Source: Bacteroidales bacterium
GTDB taxonomy: Bacteria; Bacteroidota; Bacteroidia; Bacteroidales; Marinilabiliaceae
Direction of reading: 5' to 3'
Assembly (NCBI GenBank): GCA_024401355.1
Contig: JAKSLF010000010.1
Coordinates: 24,548-88,547 of the forward strand
DNA length: 64,000 nt
Position 1 is the stretch's first letter. Each line of letters opens with the position of its first letter. Made by a program: the position numbers and the translations under genes. Below are positions 44,701 through 49,278 of this stretch, one piece after another. Under the pieces are notes generated by a model that searched no databases, was not told the DNA's origin, and saw nothing but the letters and a program-made list of their open reading frames with translations.

Positions 44701-45656
44701 TTAGAATTCACACCATTAAGCTTATAAGAGATATCGACCTTTGCATCGAACTGAACAACAATAGCCTCCAACGGAGAGCTACAAGGAGCAGAACCAAGTT
44801 CAACACCATCCTTATACACAACAAAGGTAGCAATAGGAGTAAACTTATATATATTAGTAGCAGTACCCTTAGCACCCAAGCCTTCAACATGAAGCGACTT
44901 ATCAAGACTATACTTAGGTTCTGTCGTATTCTTATTTTCATCTTCGAAAGTCCACGAGTAGCTTGCCTGGTAAGTATATCCATTGTATGTAGGTTCTGTA
45001 CCAAATGGATAATCCTCATTTAGCATCTGGACATCAAAAGCCTCGTCCTCGCAAAGAGTATACACATAACAGCCCTGTTCCTCACTATAATCAACACCGT
45101 TATACTCAGCAATAGGAGCCTTAAGCAAATCATAAACATAGACAAGAGTCATTCCAGAAGCGAACTTGACAGTCACTCTATTAGTCTTACCCTCACATCC
45201 CTGAGGAGCCTTATTCTGATTGACAGACAAACCCTGAAGACGGAATGTACTATAACCGAGTCGAGTACTAGAAGTACCGCCAGTATTACGCAAGTGGTAT
45301 TCAAGGTAATAACCATTGTTACAACCTATATATTTGGTACCACCAGTAGGATTGGACGCAGTCGTCATAGCTTTAGTAAGTTCCTCGATAGTAGTTGAAG
45401 TTCCATCGGACTCAAGTACTTCTATTTTGAGGCTAACAACTTGCCATGATGTAGCCGTACCATTTACGATACTAGCATAGACACCTTGATCTGTACCATT
45501 AGAAACGAAACCTTTATACTCTTTATCGTCGCCAGTAGCACAAATAGGCTCCAAAAACTTTGTTTCATAATAATCCTGTGCGCTAACGACAACAGATGAC
45601 ATTAGCGATAAAACACAAGCCACGCAGAGCGTGAATATTTTGAATCTATTACTCAT
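29751..45656 (-). CDS. Giant T9SS type B surface adhesin, SprB-like, 5301 residues
   Basis: A secreted protein of about 560 kDa. It has a signal peptide (cleavage after VVVSAQ), a unique head to about residue 300, and then on the order of fifty modules of 80-95 residues. Up to about residue 2400 these are Ig/PKD-like, opening with a Cys-x-Gly or Cys-Asp-Gly motif and carrying YxW core strands. From about 2400 to 4900 a second class prevails, built around YC.DE, then GVxYxL, then GxYxVxA. Between about 3180 and 4000 two subtypes, one with TYYLVKG and one with CDGxA, recur in turn. The end (about 5190-5301) is a CHU_C gliding-motility type B sorting domain: MPNAISPNGDGFND, NRWGTLVYRS, LPQGTYFYVF, GYIELRR. 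It heads the series with PorP/SprF, PorE-like and SPOR-like genes. Adhesion or surface-fibre function is inferred. Confidence 0.93.
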   Translation of the reverse strand: MSNRFKIFTLCVACVLSLMSSVVVSAQDYYETKFLEPICATGDDKEYKGFVSNGTDQGVYASIVNGTATSWQVVSLKIEVLESDGTSTTIEELTKAMTTASNPTGGTKYIGCNNGYYLEYHLRNTGGTSSTRLGYSTFRLQGLSVNQNKAPQGCEGKTNRVTVKFASGMTLVYVYDLLKAPIAEYNGVDYSEEQGCYVYTLCEDEAFDVQMLNEDYPFGTEPTYNGYTYQASYSWTFEDENKNTTEPKYSLDKSLHVEGLGAKGTATNIYKFTPIATFVVYKDGVELGSAPCSSPLEAIVVQFDAKVDISYKLNGVNSNALRVCDGEYVTLTADFQKLFYGYTDYLTEGEAYLYIWNEEISDWEEIDYTGDLSDVTFELGKMVVVDKKNTTYKYKLASHDMTYNWGEADCWSEEVFTVTAIEKDAEITLPDGLEACEDGTVDITASVSGTSSSAYTYTWSGVDCSLNASPINTLTLSDKEIAYNGGKRTYRLTVSNEGCEIFKDVEVTTHERPILSAVKTPVEVCYDESVELEVSSSQDLSSYGVVIAWHENSEFGSNDGTPSADGLTNTIIGKNDKSYFVTAVNKFTCTTKTPAKIDVKVNTQPDIVAFPDVTLCEEGSATLNATVSGGVAPYEFTWTWTEGGTDYSEKTTSSSNIGSYLFTPTADITTTTTYDVTVSATDAKHCALGKPMTGKVTVMQTPEFTATPTEACDGESGTFTFSDNTLVYSVVSSNAPSGTTTSVSGDVCTVNFPLQDLTEVKEYEFEIKGNTTTTPSCENTFTFKMKVNPLPTVSAAVNDNDICLGMSVKLTATSNVADADAEYVWTDASNAIIGNGKSITYEPTSTGDLTYYVTVKNKSTTCTQKASVNVKVSSPEPLTITATKDAICEGESTVLSSSLTGTGYSYAWTPKTALNKSNVAQVTAKPLSTIAYHLVVTDKNSGCKSEADKTITVNNKPKFTATPNTEVCYGSNTTVTVEVEVTDGTASYITLEGGERKAVVAGKVNFDITQTWTTNPTVFKLTAENAECNYNDPADAVTVNVVVNTKPDAPVIPAPKDICAGEKTTLKISSPKSTYIYKWYSDAACATTPLFEGNGSAGATYNTDVLTVPTTFYVKSMLGDCESDVTPVTVNVIAYPAVPVIETPSSTLCSADAALGVTLNVKDPLTGLTYTWKNSADDSVVGTGTSISVTPSETVSYYVTATNATGCESDPSSPVVLTINITPEISETLYDKTICQNDEIVLEITSVGENLQYHWSVDEYANLDNTSIKISSSSVGTNKVTVYAINTVTSCKSDEIEFEYVANKIPSYTIAPADRNVCEGDDITISATTDAADPLLTWGYKKEGPVALVWTNNPLTFTPEVDTEYYIDIYDIATGCSVTESFELNVYAKPNVAVEGNTTVCTDNAIDITITSTDLDASTYTYEWVKDGVSKSTSNKLTKAHAELSDAGDYTVTISNAKGCSTEVHVTLVVNDYALTEIVGDDYVCLGGTVALEAADKTMKSYSWVATVDGSTVATTTTYDFSYDASALAAGKKIIVTLDYEDDYCVGKQLTQTVTVRELPTVASVDNLAYCLVDAGDMNLTANLANPVAGSTYKYYWSYNGGAPVETTTNVYSPVVALTAEGSWSVYAVEYIGDKLICKGNELPFNVDVFDFEVSLDITEAKFCKDSGDALNVNASVTTDEDASLFTYDYVLTDASDNVVDSKSAAGDSYSYASVSTLDLGVYTLTVTAHSPFGCSKKAEVLTVTVVESPSKTLTTSPACIGSAITFVADANADKWEFFVDGASQGVQTSNTFTMTGLAENTEVYAVLSLASCSVTSETQQVHYFATFEPTADFSSYSQVCENAIVPYTIASTTLDIKSYQVMVSKEGNPFEFVEEVVLETPSKTAQYKYKDDVDYSIKFVVTSVEGCVSETNDLAPVMSHIAINNVATDDDNTDFCVGQTYNVKVTTSGAIQAEVGGIVGVDMNYVIISDEAGSVASAAADVTNRDSEYTFPVTFTTPGDHSIEVLAIDLNGFCNDSYTYYVTVHELPEATITPTSHTPTSANIYEPCDGESFVFNVSNAAFTLNLDGVDVTDLAVAGFEVAGTTVTYSPAYPESHTIYVTVNDGFCDNKSNEVVVKPHAKITATYSTAEGPVDIDDSNLLMICEGDNITVNFAAADVTDNIALTLDGASAGNNSATVDAQVLGSEDYKDQILVASTADCSRTVTIRTMKAPKTAVEFTNADDNSIYVSFTGYTGNKICSDETINIKATGASRYTLAVKLDGADFTEFPESYDGSEFLISQPISYIENGTDYNEYELTYKGYVGTCEDDLVVSFRVYKNPEVTITPSASLVIAGTSVALTATPGYESYEFFVDGVSQAVQSGSMADKNIFKYTVADADINVSVIATTYYNCTDEDNTTVKVLEGLVPSDVVVSNDYYCSNDEGVTVSVLTPQEGITYVLNECATCEPIVYDGSNEVAWNNIRVLTGETTSTYSVKSFHASLPDESIAMNNTVTVTEVHSPVQFQLTPDRTDNRCDAAALIELSSSEVGVMYQLYFNGVELGAPLAGTGSPLEFIVADQIGKYEVFAYSQFLDAGGNLVDACKIKMLGTYRIDVPLAAEFSLVDVNGNYCEDGDAIEIKLEGSEVGKVYKLLRDGVVVLDSESNEVAVDGTGSEISFGSYAVDGKYTVVCFFDGCNSPMAGEVNLKKWARPATQVVTLANYGHYCSDEKGGVVTVGSQEEGYLYTLYNGDEVVYDDSNVAYSYIGNATGDSFTWTDVPQGTYTIKITIPVVDSGCETVLDAFTLVKDEIPAEAVIRVTDANGVQDVEATICQDDYATINIYNTQAGVLYELLRDGALVDSRVDDTEIHSFNFENIGVGGLYSVRATVTYDLGDGKFTSCVTTFDETVKVTVVARPAGSATLDHEMPADKLAADPCYGEDVIVKDATPGFIYKIYRVEGSDEYPMNDYTFTAVGDPEADRFFNIKTNNGTFKVYVSNGSCEDPVGTVTLVNTKYVDPQTVIGDKSMCQGDEGLSVGLAGAEAGVTYRLYGPSLTTPEEHTATAAEVATGFFFNSLMIQEGVYYVTGANASGCEIKMYPEVDFKVYPLPVSFELNGNSAYCDEEGSVLSLSGSEIGVEYTLYSKAADDVLSPIETIIGTGKEIKFKPVKVGTYEASARNTVTKCTSSMLGEPVIIQRPAIDKLGIGIDPEKLIVRSCSEKTISLTDNLTADATYYLVKGSASPADGFVKSVLSDGISPVKFALVENGKYTIYGAYGDDYSCLTAYATIDFSMEPLATFPVEAEANCDGTASVILSDYEKGVDYFVQNHESITSSVVGGKLVWTIPTTGGTETFTVIGSVDACESVIGQASATVLPDVMVDQITVTNCDDSGDGKFVLLGEDLFYGATYYLVKGNADPATGSLEFHRYTGSNLEFTLKETGTYSVYATLNNECFMEVYAVLFNTRKINTNFKVAAEQSCDGKVTITMDGSQPGVVYTLNGANKKNGTGSPIVWNLSERPTEVVFLNATVGSCDINIATLAVNSFVSETFDNVKVDVDYDCENAITKFSIADPQDDVDYTLYVDGVAQEKAISWTINNGGKALYKIEASNASGCVPFIVFAETIDYSKVKALSVADIKSCEAAYTLKISANIESNVTYYLVDASASAPQSDSQAQVTDGIVPLQFLLDADGDYKIIATRNNGCFNDVASFNFQKTVIATEDVVVSATVDCDGSAKVNLDNAQDGVTYKLSGVEGTAVGSTITWNVSKDVTSKLIAYLGNCEEVIDVIRPSDFKSSTFADAEVTAEGGCAGSVTVVLSAIESGVDYTLYIDGLAEPSYIHSDGVWIVDIVGTHVFSVKASNGSCEFMYNDASATSTAAITMADVYLTDDDDNVITAPTCPEIAANLIIKASSLVNGVTYDVYKLRTDNVEKPVGKPFVYDGSAADKSFRIITLGTYIVRATTDDCVEKVAEVSYNIHGLSDVIYSIDATSDCDGNGEAIISISNTVPEATYTFLGANTKISDYSWKVTEPNDGYAIKAELDGCSEYIDNISVQFEKKTKPSIVLTTNIDGKTYTGTVTPNICKSTSVVFEAVSDVTDVNYTFYVNGVEKQNSTSSTFKLNISDVEGVVTVSAVATAVGSDCPSEVAATEVVINPISIDGNIYFADVDENNVIIASTVNETVGTVDDPAGRVVVENAQPGIAYTLVHKGVELETKYAELYVVPEIPAEEPAEGEEPAEPVVPAEPAAPVYKVFFGPINGDVEAHPGEGIGDYYVKASNGECSSLYGPVTFTELTVAIITKEVVIDCQAGTIVKVTEPKAGWKYSIACADNDITLEPITAGSGEVAWTITEPLGVHSMVITAVKGNSQMATEPFNVEVNGVINVLADFDDQTDCNEVVIDLNSVASESAKLTEGVTYELVAEDGAVYAIATKDHPTFTLTTTGKYTIWARGASDVCDLVVSHVNFYRPSLEGETVVADASGCSDKTTIRVVNPVDGTKYFSDQLGEAIVSEDGIYWIATGNNVATYTFYADKEGCKIAMNSVEVDFTASILPDTKMIMLLNGDQEDKDNVEICPSSRIWFYGDTNNSIVSSYGFKLYKQYTEDGVVKTKVVDDTFSKVNAGFIYKPTNFTNGDTIVVVMSAVMATGCPYDSIASRTLYVKNSTLPGERLYVKEDINEYCEGESGLTLAFKDVDKGITYRLFKYTDPYEKVTDLSEINVDSLDLVDVQELPDYFGASHAAEIIFNGWSFNGTTYNKNATNGFYFVTLKTDDGCDATSNIVEIVQNPLPFSDNDTNVDSIPNVYFAAGNVVDGSYVIAEDTKNPEYGLLDNGFVVFENAHKGYKYELVHLSVANGEDYVLQTIDDVNEGQTLYFGPIVSDLKKVISTTDENGVTVSADSVNVMGIGDYTIRVTDMTHATECQNDLGYLTFIDEELTTYDVFIYLNSDDSSHPQPLIPGYGHKGNHKFLDWSTAIDKVYLPEYETAMDGSSTVTSDLFIEKFGPETGYSSLRGNLSKDANIVFEWLDNAEKVYVDEPGEGIYTDRDSITVFDNYVKGCNVDTLYSKRVLDKYEDGCDSTYVSTGYEYFKVYDDNTKIKVDKLTAEDFDNPNYKVDSVSIGGYQYYVMDPIYKYWKPVYYKYVSLRDIYDGMGNWGFDDFDGTTDLHTSSKTGLFVYRKPSNTFYGEIKIPYRAYNEKMRNLRYSNISYITILCGNETVPGDSVGFLMPNAISPNGDGFNDEFIVTLPPSYEECHSSYLEVFNRWGTLVYRSSGSRYGRDCPNWDGTSKTSNMLTVGEQLPQGTYFYVFTINFNVDNKVRTKKLNGYIELRR

Positions 45657-45717
45657 AATTAATTAATAGATAAGTATTTACACATTATGTTCCTAATATA
45701 GTATACAATAGAACAAG

Positions 45718-45751
45718 CAAATTTAATAAAAAAGAAGAAGATATAACCAAA
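45718..45751 (-). promoter_or_regulatory. Predicted promoter of the giant adhesin operon
   Basis: On the minus strand TAAATTTG (45725-45718) matches TAnnTTTG and TTTG lies at 45751-45748, 22 bases further up. The leader before the ATG at 45656 would be about 55 bases and is very AT-rich. Confidence 0.65.
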
Positions 45752-45876
45752 AAAATTACAATTTTTTCCATACATCACACATATTCTTTTTCCATAAAAT
45801 GACCAAAACAGTCATATAGAAACATATATATAGGTACTTTTAAACATATATTCTTGGAATATTAAAATATAAATTC

Positions 45877-45884
45877 TATCTTAG
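45877..45884 (+). promoter_or_regulatory. Possible -7 element before the small T9SS cargo gene
   Basis: TATCTTAG differs from TAnnTTTG at one base, 27 bases before the ATG at 45911. Weak evidence. Confidence 0.3.
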
Positions 45885-45910
45885 CATAGCTAAACACAAA
45901 ACAAAAAACA

Positions 45911-46651
45911 ATGAAAAAAATATTTCTTACAATTGTTGCCATTTTAACCGTCAACGTAGCAATGATGGCTCAAGATAAAGGAAGATTGACACAACAATCA
46001 TATTATGAAGTGTCAAATGGCCAGAATGGAGAAGGATTCAACTACATTCAAATCAACGAGCTTCATTTTATAGAAGGAGACGAAGAACTAATAGTAGACG
46101 AGCAGTACGCAAAACTTCCTGGAAACCCAACACTGACATGTGTTGCAAGAATAATAGGAAATGGCTCAAAAGCGATATCAAGCAAACCAGAGGCTATAAA
46201 AACTGTCACAATCAATGCAGAAGAGATAGCTTCTATCAGTTCAAAAGCATTTGCCGGAATGACAAATACAACCTCATTCGAAATTGCAACTGCTACAGCT
46301 CCAGCGGTTGCGGAGGATGCATTTCCTTCTGGATGGGCAACTAGTTGCGAATTGACGGTTCCTGCAGAGGCATACGAGAGCTATTTGGCTGCGTGGGGCA
46401 AGTACTTCAAGAGCATTAACGGAGTAGATGTAGACCATACAGCTACGGCGATTGAAGAGGAAGAGGCAGGATTAATCACAGCCAAGGTTGTCGGCAAGAA
46501 GATTATGATAAGCGAAGAGGCACCCGTAACAGTATACTCAATTACAGGCAAGGTGGTGTTCATGGGCATAGCAGACGCAGTTGAGGTAAGCGGCAACGGC
46601 ATCTACATCGTAAAGACACCTAACACTACTTCAAAGGTTGTGATCAAGTAA
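45911..46651 (+). CDS. Small secreted protein with a BspA-like segment and T9SS type A sorting domain
   Basis: A 246-residue protein with a signal peptide (cleavage after AMMAQ). Residues about 95-165 resemble the last turn of BspA-type leucine-rich repeats (KAFAGMTNTTSFEIATATAP, then LTVPAEAYESYLAAWGKYFKSI, cited in part). The C-terminus from VTVYSITGKVVFMGIADAVEVSGNGIYIV to the terminal KVVIK reads as a T9SS type A sorting domain. It is divergent from the giant adhesin, with 254 bases between the two starts, and ends at a clear terminator. It may be a surface accessory of the same system, but only position supports that. There is no family assignment for residues 25-95. Confidence 0.78.
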   Translation: MKKIFLTIVAILTVNVAMMAQDKGRLTQQSYYEVSNGQNGEGFNYIQINELHFIEGDEELIVDEQYAKLPGNPTLTCVARIIGNGSKAISSKPEAIKTVTINAEEIASISSKAFAGMTNTTSFEIATATAPAVAEDAFPSGWATSCELTVPAEAYESYLAAWGKYFKSINGVDVDHTATAIEEEEAGLITAKVVGKKIMISEEAPVTVYSITGKVVFMGIADAVEVSGNGIYIVKTPNTTSKVVIK

Positions 46652-46677
46652 TAACATCTAGGAAGATAGCTATATAT

Positions 46678-46714
46678 AATAAAGGCTGGCTATGTGGCTG
46701 GCCTTTATTTTTTT
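46678..46714 (+). terminator. Intrinsic terminator of the small T9SS cargo gene
   Basis: AATAAAGGC (46678-46686) pairs exactly with GCCTTTATT (46701-46709), followed by TTTTT. Confidence 0.8.
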
Positions 46715-46751
46715 GACAGAATGAAAGCAAATACAAACAGATAAAAAGAAA

Positions 46752-46784
46752 AAAACCTCATGAATAAGAAATTCACAAGGTTTT
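46752..46784 (-). terminator. Terminator of tRNA-Arg
   Basis: On the minus strand AAAACCTTGTGAAT and ATTCATGAGGTTTT pair over 14 positions (with wobble pairs) directly behind the tRNA, and the stem runs into a T-rich tract. Confidence 0.75.
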
Positions 46785-46789
46785 GTAAG

Positions 46790-46863
46790 TGATACCAGAG
46801 GGATTCGAACCCCCAATCTTCTGGGCCGTAACCAGAGGCATTATCCAATTGTGCTATGGTACC
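46790..46863 (-). tRNA. tRNA-Arg (anticodon ACG)
   Basis: Read on the minus strand the arms are complete: acceptor GGTACCA with TGGTATC, anticodon stem TCTGG/CCAGA with loop TTACGGC (anticodon ACG, decoding CGU), and T arm with loop TTCGAAT. The discriminator is A. The CCA end is not encoded. A promoter element lies 50 bases upstream. Confidence 0.95.
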
Positions 46864-46912
46864 ATCCTCTAACTTAAGGCTCGCCAACCCAGGTTGTTTC
46901 CTTAAGACGATG

Positions 46913-46920
46913 CAAATATA
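46913..46920 (-). promoter_or_regulatory. Predicted -7 element of tRNA-Arg
   Basis: On the minus strand this reads TATATTTG, an exact match to TAnnTTTG, about 50 bases before the tRNA 5' end. Confidence 0.6.
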
Positions 46921-46983
46921 GTGCTTTTTTATTTATCCGCAATGCATTTCACAAATTTTAATCACAAATAATCAGAATTGCGA

Positions 46984-49245
46984 CTAAGACTCGGAAGGTT
47001 CGGCATCATTGTTGGCCTCGTCGTCATTTTCTTCGGACTCTTCCTCATCTTCGATGATAGAAGTTTCGCTCTTACCGCCACTAAGGAGGGACTTTGCGTC
47101 GAACTTGTCGCGGAACGTCATGAAGCGCTTATCGTTCTTTTCAACCCTTATGCAATTGTAGCCGCTGGTGCGGAAAGGGTTCTGCGCCATATAGTCGTTG
47201 AACTCGTCGTCGGAGCAGCGGAGGTTCATAGTATAGCGCTTGTTTGTTGGGTCGTGCATAAGATTGATGTAGAGCCAGAAACCGTCGGAGGTAGTGAGCA
47301 TGAGATAAGCACGAGGGAAGACACCTCGCTGCTGGTTGGTCACGAAGAGTTCGCCCTTGAGGTGCATCTTGCGGTTGACATTGCGTCCGCGCATCATCAT
47401 GAGATTGACATCGGTATCGATGATATAAGCCTTCTCTCGTGAGAGCCAAGTCATAGCGACATTATCGAACGTGAAGAGCTCGAGGTCGGTTGGCAGGAGA
47501 TTAGTCTTCTTGTCAAGTGGCAGCCAGCGAGTCTCCTTGATATACTTCATCTCGGCAGTATCGTAGAGCTCCATCATGCGCTTCTCGTACTTGAAGCCGG
47601 CACTATCACAAGCAGGGGCTTCGGAGGCGAGAATCTTCTTGAAGAGCATAGTTGCGGCCTCGTTGCTGATGCCGAAATCGAGTAGCATGAGAGAATTGAC
47701 CGTCTGGACATTAGTCTTGCGGTCGTCGCGTATATCACCGGCAGCTATGACATTCATCCTACCACGAGAGCCCATAATTTCGGAAACGCCGAGACCTATC
47801 TTACCAAATCCTGTTATGGCATCCTCCTTAGGTACGAAGCTCATGACAGAACCGACAGTATCGGGCTTGAACATCTTCTCGCGGCTAGATATATCGAAAC
47901 GTTCGAACACATTATTATAATATAGGAGTCCTTCGGCAGTAAGCATAGAGAGGTCGGCAGGTCGCTTACGCGTCTCGGTGAACGAGCTATAGAGAGCAGC
48001 GGAATCCTTCATCATGAAGAAATCCTTGAAAATCTGATGACGCTGCTTAGGGTCTGGCTTGTAGACGAGAAGCTGTTCGCCGATAGGGATACGGACAGAC
48101 TCCATGTTGAGGACAGACTCGAAGTAGGAGTAAGTCTTAGGTCCGTGAGGGGCATCGTGGAGCATACGGACACCGCCACGCCATTCGAGAAGCTTACGCC
48201 AGCCCTTGATCTCGACCTGTCCGCGGAAAGTAAAGTGACGGTCGAAGTCGAGGTCGGAGCTACGAGTACCGAGACATGTAGTAACATAGCGATCTTCCTT
48301 AGTACCGTCGGCAAGTATTACAGGCTCCTTGTTGACCCAAATGGAATCCATCTCGAGAGTATACTTGACCTTCTCCTTGTTGAAGAAATCGTATTGTCCG
48401 CCGGCCTTATAGTCGACAGCGCCCTTGACGAGAGCCCATGCGTTGTAGACCTGATGGTAAGAAGAGTCGGTGCGCATATCGATAGAAGCGTCGCGGAGAC
48501 GATCGATATTGATATGCTTGCGGTCGGATGAAGAGCGGATAGTCAACAAGCCCTGCTTTTCGAGATTAATCTGAGCATCGGCACAATTGACATGCTTGAC
48601 CTCCTCGCACTTCATGACACCATTGGTAGCATCGTAGATAGCATAAGGGACGCTGAAGACGAGAGGGTCGACGCCACGGGGTTCATCCTTAGTACACTCG
48701 AAACGGAGACCAGGATCGGAGCCACGCTTACCGATAGTCTGTTCGTTGCGTTCCATATCCCAAGTAAACTGAGTAACCCACGTCTTGAAACGGATAGTAT
48801 TGTAGTACTTCTCGCCGCCCTTATCGTTCTTGTAGTTGAACGTACCGATGCGGGCCTCGAAATCGATATTAGCGAGCATACACTTGCGGTCGAGGTATTC
48901 GGAGAGAGCCATGCTCTGTTCGTCATTAGCGTCATTGATGCGGTAGAACGTCTCCATCTGAGTAAGGGCATCGTTGGTTTCCTTCTTCGTAAGTCCGCGA
49001 GCTCTATCGTAGACGCCCTGCCACTTAGGGTCGTAGTCGCGGTCCTCGTTGAGTTCGCGGTTACAGAGGTCGCGTCGGAGACCGTCGGAGCCGAGACGTT
49101 TCTGATCGTTGACCATAGAATACTGTGCGAAGTAGGAAGTATCGGCCATGAATGAATGGTCGGAGAACTGCATCATAGCTGCCTCGAGCATAGCGCCGTG
49201 AGGGAGTTTAGTTTCGCCGACACCCTCAAGCCAGTGAGGAGTCAC
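46984..49245 (-). CDS. C-terminal part of a very large exported protein, separated from its N-terminal part by an in-frame TAA
   Basis: This 753-codon frame begins formally with GTG at 49245, but it is in exactly the same reading frame as the gene before it (49279-52044). Only one TAA (49281-49279) and eleven sense codons, reading GFNCLLNGGLC, stand between them. The sequence has no signal peptide or ribosome-binding site of its own and starts in the middle of a protein-like stretch, so it is most likely the second half of one protein of about 1686 residues. It is beta-rich with repeated strand motifs (YYNNVFERFDISSREKMF, LHLKGELFVTNQQRGVF-like pieces) and ends in a strongly acidic tail (EEESEENDDEANNDAEPSES). 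I do not recognise the family. If the stop is real, this part is probably not made. Confidence 0.65.
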   Translation of the reverse strand: MTPHWLEGVGETKLPHGAMLEAAMMQFSDHSFMADTSYFAQYSMVNDQKRLGSDGLRRDLCNRELNEDRDYDPKWQGVYDRARGLTKKETNDALTQMETFYRINDANDEQSMALSEYLDRKCMLANIDFEARIGTFNYKNDKGGEKYYNTIRFKTWVTQFTWDMERNEQTIGKRGSDPGLRFECTKDEPRGVDPLVFSVPYAIYDATNGVMKCEEVKHVNCADAQINLEKQGLLTIRSSSDRKHINIDRLRDASIDMRTDSSYHQVYNAWALVKGAVDYKAGGQYDFFNKEKVKYTLEMDSIWVNKEPVILADGTKEDRYVTTCLGTRSSDLDFDRHFTFRGQVEIKGWRKLLEWRGGVRMLHDAPHGPKTYSYFESVLNMESVRIPIGEQLLVYKPDPKQRHQIFKDFFMMKDSAALYSSFTETRKRPADLSMLTAEGLLYYNNVFERFDISSREKMFKPDTVGSVMSFVPKEDAITGFGKIGLGVSEIMGSRGRMNVIAAGDIRDDRKTNVQTVNSLMLLDFGISNEAATMLFKKILASEAPACDSAGFKYEKRMMELYDTAEMKYIKETRWLPLDKKTNLLPTDLELFTFDNVAMTWLSREKAYIIDTDVNLMMMRGRNVNRKMHLKGELFVTNQQRGVFPRAYLMLTTSDGFWLYINLMHDPTNKRYTMNLRCSDDEFNDYMAQNPFRTSGYNCIRVEKNDKRFMTFRDKFDAKSLLSGGKSETSIIEDEEESEENDDEANNDAEPSES

Positions 49246-49278
49246 GCAGAGACCACCGTTGAGCAGGCAGTTGAAGCC

